Shown here piece by piece: positions 1 through 5,388 of a DNA stretch of 5,388 nt. The DNA lies in contig JAGHVI010000029.1 of NCBI GenBank assembly GCA_018064385.1, positions 1 to 5,388 on the forward strand, in the 5' to 3' direction. Below the pieces are notes generated by a model. The model worked only from the letters and a program-made list of their open reading frames with translations, made no database searches and had not been told where the DNA came from. The DNA comes from Candidatus Minthenecus merdequi (GTDB lineage Bacteria > Bacteroidota > Bacteroidia > Bacteroidales > Paludibacteraceae). Positions within the stretch are counted from its first letter, which is position 1. Every line of letters starts with the position of its first letter. The translations under genes and the position numbers were made by a program.

Positions 1-3
1 TAA

Positions 4-24
4 GGTGAGTTCTATAAATTCACC
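4..24. repeat. Self-complementary left terminus of the palindrome
   Basis: The left terminal arm can fold on itself: ggtga (4-8) pairs with tcacc (20-24). A G-T pair (9/19) and two A-T pairs (10/18, 11/17) extend the stem around a 5-nt loop. The right terminus keeps only a weaker version of this (tga 183-185 with tca 197-199). The left end therefore has two mutually exclusive pairings, a local hairpin or the 18-bp long-range stem. Whether this matters biologically is unknown. Confidence 0.5.
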
Positions 25-61
25 GTTAAGAAAGAAAAATAAAGATAAGTAACAAATAAGC

Positions 62-182
62 TTTTTGGTGTTTTTGAAGTTTCTTTTGGCATCTTGCTGC
101 TTGTCAGTCGGTCACAATGCCCTCATTGCTCCCTTCTTCCGCACAGCAATCTGCTCAAAACAAACTTCAAAAACCCTCAAAA
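62..182. repeat. Inner inverted repeat nested in the upstream palindrome
   Basis: The 13-base segment gtttttgaagttt (70-82) pairs perfectly with 162-174. Pairing continues inward at 84-88 with 156-160 and, after a one-base shift, at 94-99 with 144-149. It continues outward more weakly at 62-65 with 179-182. Near the centre, caatg (115-119) and cattg (124-128) form a small hairpin with a 4-nt loop. Together with the outer arms this could fold into one long branched hairpin as RNA or cruciform DNA. No T-run follows either arm, so it is not a canonical intrinsic terminator. Confidence 0.6.
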
Positions 183-235
183 TGAATTTATAGAACTCAC
201 CATAAAAACAACTGACAAAAAATAGACAACGATAT

Positions 236-1306
236 ATGGACAAAAAAATTGTGCTGGCTGACGGCACTGAGTTTTACGGCAAAGGTTTCGGTGCAGACCG
301 TGAGGCAGTGAACGAGATTGTGTTCAACACTTCAATGGTGGGGTATCAGGAGATTCTCTCCGACCCTTCTTATACCGACCAGATGGTAGTGATGACTTAT
401 CCGCTGATAGGAAACTACGGCATCACCGATGATGACTATGAAACCAAATTTCCTTCTATCGGCGGTTTCATCGTCCACGAATACAACGACCTGCCTTCTA
501 ATTTTCGCTACACAAAAACCCTGAGCGAAGTGATGGAGGAGAACGACATTCCAGGAATCTCAGGAGTTGACACGCGTCAGTTGAACCGAATCATACGCGA
601 CAAAGGATCAATGCAGGTTATCATCACCGACGCAAAAACACCTAAAGAAGAGGCTCTTGCAAAAATCAAGGCAACACCTATTCCTCACGACCAAGTCAGC
701 CGTGTCAGTTGCAAGAAACGCTGGTTTTCGCGTACCCCTCAACACAAATTTGATGTCGTGGCAATCGACTGCGGAATAAAATACAACATCATCCGCAAAT
801 TGAACGAACTTGGTTGCAACGTGACCGTTGTGCCATACAACATTACGGCAGAGGAAATTATGGCATTCCAGCCCGATGGATTATTTTTGTCGAACGGTCC
901 TGGCGACCCTGAAGATATGACCACAGTAATAGAGGTTATCCGTAAATTGCACGGCAAACTGCCAATCTTCGGTATATGCCTTGGTCATCAGATGATTTCA
1001 CTCGCATACGGTGCAAAGACTTACAAGATGAAATTCGGTCACCGCGGAGGGAATCATCCTGTGAAGAATTTGTTGACAGGGAAGATTGAAATCACTTCGC
1101 AGAATCATTCGTATGCAGTTGACCCTGAGTCGCTGAAATCCACAGACCTTGAGTTGACACACATCAACGTATTAGATAATACTGCAGAAGGTATGCGTTG
1201 CGTAAAGGACAAGATATTCTCGATACAATACCACCCAGAGAGTGCACCTGGACCTCAGGACTCTGGATACTTATTCAAGGAGTTTATAGAGTTGATGAAA
1301 AAATAA
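236..1306 (+). CDS. carA: Carbamoyl-phosphate synthase, small (glutaminase) subunit
   Basis: This cytoplasmic subunit hydrolyses glutamine and channels the ammonia to CarB for carbamoyl phosphate synthesis. The 356-aa product is slightly shorter than E. coli CarA (about 382 aa). The N-terminal CarA-specific domain (about 1-150) shows VFNTSMVGYQEILSDPSY (29-46) and GISGVDTR (107-114). The C-terminal class I glutamine amidotransferase domain (about 172-354) has SNGPGDP (219-225), the nucleophile elbow GICLGH with Cys248, and QYHPE with His333 and Glu335, so the Cys-His-Glu triad is complete. The ATG at 236 is the only sensible start: an in-frame TAA lies at 203-205 and no ATG, GTG or TTG follows it before 236. 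No Shine-Dalgarno is visible and the leader is A-rich, as is common in Bacteroidota. carB follows after 12 nt. Nothing looks broken. Confidence 0.97.
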   Translation: MDKKIVLADGTEFYGKGFGADREAVNEIVFNTSMVGYQEILSDPSYTDQMVVMTYPLIGNYGITDDDYETKFPSIGGFIVHEYNDLPSNFRYTKTLSEVMEENDIPGISGVDTRQLNRIIRDKGSMQVIITDAKTPKEEALAKIKATPIPHDQVSRVSCKKRWFSRTPQHKFDVVAIDCGIKYNIIRKLNELGCNVTVVPYNITAEEIMAFQPDGLFLSNGPGDPEDMTTVIEVIRKLHGKLPIFGICLGHQMISLAYGAKTYKMKFGHRGGNHPVKNLLTGKIEITSQNHSYAVDPESLKSTDLELTHINVLDNTAEGMRCVKDKIFSIQYHPESAPGPQDSGYLFKEFIELMKK

Positions 1307-1318
1307 AGCCACACGATT

Positions 1319-4300
1319 ATGCCAAAAAGAACAGATATACACAAGATAATGGTGATAGGTTCGGGACCTATCGTCATCGGTCAGGCAGCCGAGTTTGACT
1401 ATGCAGGAACTCAGGCGTGCCTTGCACTGAAAGAAGAGGGTTATGAGGTTGTGCTCGTTAACTCGAACCCTGCCACAATAATGACAGACACCCATATAGC
1501 CGACAAAGTCTATATGGAACCTCTGACACTGGAATATGTGGCTAAAATCATACGTTTCGAGCGTCCGGATGCTATAGTTCCAGGACTTGGTGGTCAGACA
1601 GGTCTGAACCTTGCAGTACAGTTGGCAAAGAAGGGCGTCTTGAAAGAGTGTGATGTCGAGATTCTCGGAACATCATTCGAGAGCATCGAACGTGCAGAAG
1701 ACCGTGAGTTGTTCAAGGAACTCTGCCAGGGTCTTGGCGAGCCTGTGCTTCCTTCTTCAATAGCCAATTCGATGGAAGAGGGACTCAGAGCAGCCCACGA
1801 GATTGGCTATCCAGTAGTTTTAAGACCTGCATTCACACTTGGCGGAACAGGCGGTGGTTTCGCATACAACGATGAAGAGTTCCAAGACCTAATGCGCAAC
1901 GCATTGATTCTCTCGCCTGTCCATCAGGTACTTGTCGAGAAATCTATCAAAGGATACAAAGAGATTGAATATGAGGTGATGCGTGACGCAAACGATACAG
2001 CAATCACCATCTGTAATATGGGGAACATTGACCCTGTGGGTGTTCATACAGGCGACTCAATGGTTGTTTGTCCTTCGCAGACACTGACAAACAAAGAGTA
2101 CCAGTTGCTGCGAGACTCGGCATTGAAAATCATTCGTGAGTTGAAGATTGAAGGTGGTTGCAACGTGCAGTTTGCTCTCGATCCATTGTCTTTCAATTAT
2201 TTTCTTATTGAGGTCAACCCACGTGTAAGCCGTTCTTCGGCACTTGCCTCGAAAGCATCAGGCTACCCTATCGCACGTGTCAGTGCCAAGATTGCAGTAG
2301 GTATGCGCCTTGACGAAATTCGTCTTGCCAACACACCAGCATGTTTCGAGCCAGCTCTTGATTATGTGGTGACAAAGATTGCGCGCTTCCCATTTGACAA
2401 GTTTGCTGATGCAAAGAATACTCTGGGCACACAGATGAAAGCCACAGGCGAGGTGATGAGTGTCGGACGAACAATGGAAGAGTCTCTTCTCAAGGCTGTC
2501 CGCTCACTCGAAATAGGTGTATGCCATATCTATAACAAAAAATTCAACAATTGGGATGCCCAGAAACTGCTTGATTATATTCACATTGCAACAGACGATC
2601 GTCTTTATGCTATAGCCCAACTGATACGCCTTGGAGTTGACCTAGGTATGATATTCAACTCAACGAAAATTGATATGTTCTTCCTTGAGAAATTCAAGAA
2701 CATCGTAGATTTCGAAAAGATACTGAAGGCAGGTGTTGGCGATGAAAAAATACTTCGTCGAGCTAAAGTAATGGGTTTCAGCGATAAATACATTGGTCAG
2801 GTGTGGGGAAAAACAGAGGGCGAGATGTACGGGATGCGCAAACAATTCGGCATTTTCCCTGTATATAAGATGATAGACACTTGCGCAAGCGAGTTCACTT
2901 CATATGTGCCTTACTTCTACTCCACATACGACTTAGGCGAGAATGAGAGCGTTGTTTCTGACAAAAAGAAGATAATCGTGCTTGGTTCAGGACCTATTCG
3001 CATTGGTCAAGGTATCGAATTCGACTACTCTACCGTCCATACTATATGGTCAATACGCGAAGCAGGTTACGAAGCAATCATAATAAACAACAACCCAGAG
3101 ACCGTCTCAACCGACTATACGACATCAGACAAACTCTATTTCGAGCCACTAACTGTCGAAGACGTGATGAACATCGTACAGATGGAAAAACCTGTAGGCA
3201 TAATAGTCTCACTCGGAGGTCAGACAGCCATCAATCTTGCTGCCCCACTCTTCAAACTCGGAGTGCCAATCATCGGCACTGACGTTCAGGCAATCGAGAA
3301 TGCAGAGAACCGTGACTCGTTCGAGAAGATTATGGTCAAGCTTGGCATTCCTCAACCTAAAGGTTTGGCAGTCACCGATATCGAAGAAGGTGTGAGAGTT
3401 GCCAAGGAGATTGGTTTCCCTGTGCTTGTGCGTCCTTCGTATGTGCTTGGCGGACGTGCAATGCAGATTGTGAACAACGAACCTTCATTGAGACATTATC
3501 TGCAAACCGCCGTTGAAATAAACACAGAGCAACCCGTTCTTGTAGATAAATATATAATGGGTAAGGAGTTGGAAGTAGATGCAGTTTGCGATGGAACAGA
3601 CGTCTTCATTCCGGGCATTATGGAGCATGTCGAAAAAACCGGTATTCACTCAGGCGACTCTATCTCAGTCTATCCAACATTCTCTGTGTCACAAGCCGTC
3701 AAAGATAAAATTATTGATTATACCGTTAAATTGGGTAAGGCAATAGGCATTGTCGGACTTTACAACATACAGTTCATAGCCGACAGCAATGATGATGTCT
3801 ATGTAATCGAGGTCAATCCACGTTCATCAAGAACAGTGCCATTCCTTAGCAAGTCAACTGGTTATCAGTTAGCTGACATTGGCACACAGGTCATTTTGGG
3901 TCACTCGCTGAAAGAACAGGGCTACACGATGGTCTATCCTACCGAAAAGAAACGTTGGTACGTCAAGGCTCCTGCCTTCTCGTTCAACAAACTTTCTGGA
4001 ATGGACGCTTATCTCTCACCAGAGATGAAATCAACAGGCGAAGCTATCGGTTACGACAAATCGCTGACTCGTGCGCTTTACAAGGCACTGCGTTCTTCGG
4101 GTATGCATATGACCAACTATGGAACACTGCTCTGCACAATCGCTGATGCAGACAAGGCTCAGGCACTGCCTCTCATCAAACGTTTCTACGACCTTGGATT
4201 CAACATAGAGGCCACCGAAGGAACTGCCAACTACCTAAAGGCACACGGCATTCGCACACGTATTCGCCATAAATTAACCGAAGGCAACACTGAATTGTTT

Positions 4301-4504
4301 GATGCTGTCAGACAGGGACATATCAATTACATCATCAACACCATCGACATAAACCAAACAAGCACAACACGAGATGGTTATGAAATCAGACGTTGTGCGG
4401 TTGAGAATAATGTGGCATTGTTCTCGTCGCTTGAGACCGTAAGCGTGCTTTTGGATGTACTTGAAGAGATAACATTGGGTGTAAGCACCATTGATGCAGA
4501 ATAG
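1319..4504 (+). CDS. carB: Carbamoyl-phosphate synthase, large (synthetase) subunit
   Basis: This subunit makes carbamoyl phosphate from bicarbonate, CarA-supplied ammonia and two ATP. At 1061 aa it is full length (E. coli 1073). By homology the domains are: carboxyphosphate ATP-grasp half (about 1-400), oligomerisation region (about 401-545), carbamoyl-phosphate ATP-grasp half (about 546-930) and C-terminal MGS-like regulatory domain (about 931-1061). The halves are an ancient duplication: GSGPIVIGQAAEFDY (14-28) mirrors GSGPIRIGQGIEFDY (556-570). Active-site residues appear intact: R129, R169, E215, H243, Q284, E298 and N300 in the first half; R665, R705, E750, H777, Q818 and E831 in the second. 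In the regulatory domain K946, T966, T969, K985 and N1007 match the E. coli nucleotide-site residues. Ala884 falls where E. coli has the ornithine ligand Glu892. The carA stop at 1304-1306 is in this frame and no other usable start lies before ATG 1319. Confidence 0.98.
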   Translation: MPKRTDIHKIMVIGSGPIVIGQAAEFDYAGTQACLALKEEGYEVVLVNSNPATIMTDTHIADKVYMEPLTLEYVAKIIRFERPDAIVPGLGGQTGLNLAVQLAKKGVLKECDVEILGTSFESIERAEDRELFKELCQGLGEPVLPSSIANSMEEGLRAAHEIGYPVVLRPAFTLGGTGGGFAYNDEEFQDLMRNALILSPVHQVLVEKSIKGYKEIEYEVMRDANDTAITICNMGNIDPVGVHTGDSMVVCPSQTLTNKEYQLLRDSALKIIRELKIEGGCNVQFALDPLSFNYFLIEVNPRVSRSSALASKASGYPIARVSAKIAVGMRLDEIRLANTPACFEPALDYVVTKIARFPFDKFADAKNTLGTQMKATGEVMSVGRTMEESLLKAVRSLEIGVCHIYNKKFNNWDAQKLLDYIHIATDDRLYAIAQLIRLGVDLGMIFNSTKIDMFFLEKFKNIVDFEKILKAGVGDEKILRRAKVMGFSDKYIGQVWGKTEGEMYGMRKQFGIFPVYKMIDTCASEFTSYVPYFYSTYDLGENESVVSDKKKIIVLGSGPIRIGQGIEFDYSTVHTIWSIREAGYEAIIINNNPETVSTDYTTSDKLYFEPLTVEDVMNIVQMEKPVGIIVSLGGQTAINLAAPLFKLGVPIIGTDVQAIENAENRDSFEKIMVKLGIPQPKGLAVTDIEEGVRVAKEIGFPVLVRPSYVLGGRAMQIVNNEPSLRHYLQTAVEINTEQPVLVDKYIMGKELEVDAVCDGTDVFIPGIMEHVEKTGIHSGDSISVYPTFSVSQAVKDKIIDYTVKLGKAIGIVGLYNIQFIADSNDDVYVIEVNPRSSRTVPFLSKSTGYQLADIGTQVILGHSLKEQGYTMVYPTEKKRWYVKAPAFSFNKLSGMDAYLSPEMKSTGEAIGYDKSLTRALYKALRSSGMHMTNYGTLLCTIADADKAQALPLIKRFYDLGFNIEATEGTANYLKAHGIRTRIRHKLTEGNTELFDAVRQGHINYIINTIDINQTSTTRDGYEIRRCAVENNVALFSSLETVSVLLDVLEEITLGVSTIDAE

Positions 4505-4515
4505 AGACATAGTGC

Positions 4516-4534
4516 TCCTCAGTTCCGCTGAGGG
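4516..4534 (+). other. Compact stem-loop in the carB-pyrK spacer
   Basis: cctcag (4517-4522) and ctgagg (4528-4533) form a perfect 6-bp GC-rich stem around the loop ttccg, and a T-G pair (4516/4534) can extend it. It occupies much of the 47-nt gap between the carB stop and the pyrK start. What follows is an A-rich stretch, not a T-run, so it is not a standard intrinsic terminator. It might stabilise or mark a processing point in the transcript, or weakly separate carAB from pyrK expression. The structure is seen; the role is not known. Confidence 0.5.
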
Positions 4535-4551
4535 TAATACAACTTACAAAA

Positions 4552-5271
4552 ATGACAATAATTGAAAACATTAAACTGGTTGATAAAGTCTATCGAATGA
4601 AACTTGGTGGAGGTCACAAACCTGTGACTGCCCCTGGTCAGTTCGTAAACATTGCCCTCCCTGGCAAGTTTCTCAGACGACCTATCTCTATCTGCGACTG
4701 GACAGACGATACTCTGACACTCATATATAAAGTTGTGGGAGAAGGGACAGAGCAGATGTCCAAGATGGCAGAAGGGACAGAGCTAAACGTTCTCGGACCA
4801 TTAGGCAATGGTTTTGACGTTGAAGTGCCTAAGATGCGTCACCCGCTTGTCGTAGGCGGAGGTGTGGGTGTTCCACCACTCTACGGGCTGACAAAAGAGT
4901 TAGTCAAAAAAGGTTGCCGACCTACCATAGTAATGGGTTTCAACACTGCATCAGAAGTCTTTCTGTATGACGAATTCAAGGCGTTGGGTGTTGACGTTTT
5001 CGTCACGACAATGGACGGCACAGGCGGTACCAAAGGAGTTGTAACAGACGCCATGGAACAAAACGGCATATTGTCCGACTATTTCTACTGCTGCGGACCT
5101 CGTCCTATGATTGAAGCACTTAAGCAAGACACCATAACCGAAGGTCAAATCTCAATGGAAGAGCGCCTGGGTTGCGGTTTTGGCGCATGCGTAGGCTGCA
5201 CTATCGAGACAAAGAACGGTTTCAAGCGTGTATGCGCTGACGGTCCAGTATTCTTGAAATCGGAACTTTAG
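4552..5271 (+). CDS. pyrK: Dihydroorotate dehydrogenase electron-transfer subunit (PyrK-type)
   Basis: PyrK is the FAD and [2Fe-2S] subunit of class 1B dihydroorotate dehydrogenase, carrying electrons from the FMN of PyrD to NAD+. The 239-aa product has a ferredoxin-reductase-like FAD domain (about 1-93) with RRPISI (42-47) and GPLGNGF (82-88). An NAD-binding domain (about 96-190) has GGGVGVPPLYGL (102-113) and CGPRPM (181-186). The C-terminal cluster motif has Cys208, Cys213, Cys216 and Cys228 (CX4CX2CX11C), ending in CADGPVF. This cysteine pattern and the short length favour PyrK over other ferredoxin-NADP reductase relatives. The N-terminus is some 8 residues shorter than L. lactis PyrK (recalled, about 262 aa). 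The start is firm: an in-frame TAG lies at 4510-4512 and no ATG, GTG or TTG intervenes. The gene follows carB by 47 nt, fitting the pyrimidine theme, but pyrD is not next to its 3' end. Confidence 0.93.
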   Translation: MTIIENIKLVDKVYRMKLGGGHKPVTAPGQFVNIALPGKFLRRPISICDWTDDTLTLIYKVVGEGTEQMSKMAEGTELNVLGPLGNGFDVEVPKMRHPLVVGGGVGVPPLYGLTKELVKKGCRPTIVMGFNTASEVFLYDEFKALGVDVFVTTMDGTGGTKGVVTDAMEQNGILSDYFYCCGPRPMIEALKQDTITEGQISMEERLGCGFGACVGCTIETKNGFKRVCADGPVFLKSEL

Positions 5272-5275
5272 GAGA

Positions 5276-5388
5276 ATGCGTAATTCCACTTTAGACCAGA
5301 TGAAAGGAGTGGGTATCATCCTGATGCTCATTGGTCATCTTTTCATACCATACATAGGACGTTTCATATTCTCCTTTCACATGCCGCT
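5276..5388 (+). CDS. Acyltransferase-3 family membrane protein, N-terminal fragment (cut by window end)
   Basis: Only the first 37 codons and two bases of the next are present. The translation begins MRNSTLDQMKGVGIILM and continues LIGHLFIPYIGRFIFSFHMP. This is the typical opening of the acyltransferase-3 (OafA/NolL-like, fucose 4-O-acetylase-like) family: a short cytoplasmic start with LDxxKG, a first transmembrane helix ending in the conserved GH (His21), and the FHMP motif (34-37). Members are multi-pass inner-membrane proteins that usually O-acetylate surface sugars or lipids; the substrate cannot be told from this fragment. An in-frame TGA at 5255-5257, with no other usable start after it, supports ATG 5276. 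The gene starts 4 nt after the pyrK stop. An aggag at 5270-5274 sits only one base before the ATG, too close for a normal Shine-Dalgarno. Translational coupling to pyrK is plausible though the functions look unrelated. Confidence 0.85.
   Translation, partial: MRNSTLDQMKGVGIILMLIGHLFIPYIGRFIFSFHMP

Larger units (their letters stand above)
4..201. repeat. Long imperfect palindrome with perfect 18-bp terminal arms (MITE-like)
   Basis: The left arm ggtgagttctataaattc (4-21) is the exact reverse complement of the right arm at 184-201. Two further outward pairs exist (1 with 204, 2 with 203), separated by one mismatch. Because the outermost pair on each side reads TA, a TA target duplication is possible but not shown. 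Between the arms lies a second, shorter inverted repeat (62-99 against 144-182). No transposase is encoded, and no gene with a usable start covers the stretch. The size, terminal inverted repeats and lack of coding capacity fit a miniature inverted-repeat transposable element or another dispersed palindromic repeat. A folded leader in the carA transcript is the main alternative. The repeat structure is seen directly; its mobile origin is inferred. Confidence 0.7.

Noticed and set aside
117..185. A 22-codon ATG-initiated ORF upstream of carA (atg at 117, tga at 183-185) as a possible leader peptide
   Set aside because: It lies inside the palindromic repeat, has no visible ribosome-binding signal, and its composition (rich in Ser, Gln, Pro and Lys) suggests no function. 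There is no run of regulatory codons pointing to attenuation.
49..225. An open frame on the + strand without an ATG, encoding a CPHC motif, through the palindrome
   Set aside because: It has no ATG or GTG start and overlaps the inverted-repeat structure entirely. It is most likely a spurious frame of the repeat.
1..235. A Bacteroidota-type promoter (TTTG near -33, TAnnTTTG near -7) or a PyrR-type attenuator before carA
   Set aside because: The closest match, taagcttttt near 57-66, lacks the consensus spacing and has no upstream TTTG partner. No PyrR-binding anti-antiterminator consensus or terminator T-run was recognised.
1358..3028. The two similar ATP-grasp halves of CarB as a recent DNA repeat
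   Set aside because: The similarity is at protein level and is the ancient duplication found in all CarB proteins. The nucleotide sequences have diverged.
5270..5274. aggag before the acyltransferase start as a Shine-Dalgarno
   Set aside because: It is only one base from the ATG and overlaps the pyrK stop, which is too close for normal function. No other gene here uses such a site.

Overview
The window looks like Bacteroidota, most likely a Prevotella-like member of the Bacteroidales. The evidence is tandem carA-carB, a PyrK-type flavoprotein, moderate GC, and A/T-rich start regions without proper Shine-Dalgarno sequences. The genus is an impression from protein style, not something proved here.

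Layout: positions 1-235 hold no supportable gene. They carry a roughly 200-bp imperfect palindrome with perfect 18-bp outer arms (4-21 and 184-201) and a nested inner inverted repeat. It resembles a miniature inverted-repeat element or another dispersed palindromic repeat just upstream of carA. Then come carA (236-1306), a 12-nt gap, carB (1319-4504), a 47-nt gap with a compact stem-loop, pyrK (4552-5271), a 4-nt gap, and the first 37 codons of an acyltransferase-3 family membrane protein (5276 to the window end). All genes are on the + strand and closely spaced, so they could be one transcript.

CarA releases ammonia from glutamine. CarB uses it with bicarbonate and two ATP to make carbamoyl phosphate for pyrimidine and arginine synthesis. 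PyrK is the FAD/[2Fe-2S] subunit that passes electrons from the class 1B dihydroorotate dehydrogenase PyrD to NAD+, a later pyrimidine step. The first three genes therefore form a pyrimidine-centred cluster. The expected partner pyrD is not the next gene; an unrelated membrane acyltransferase begins there instead.

The core genes are intact and ordinary. The points most worth a second look are the palindromic element upstream of carA, and CarB's allosteric residues: the nucleotide/phosphate pocket is largely kept, but a key ornithine-binding glutamate of the E. coli enzyme is replaced by alanine. I saw no CRISPR array, tRNA, rRNA, transposase, convincing promoter or intrinsic terminator, and no evidence of a new multi-gene system.
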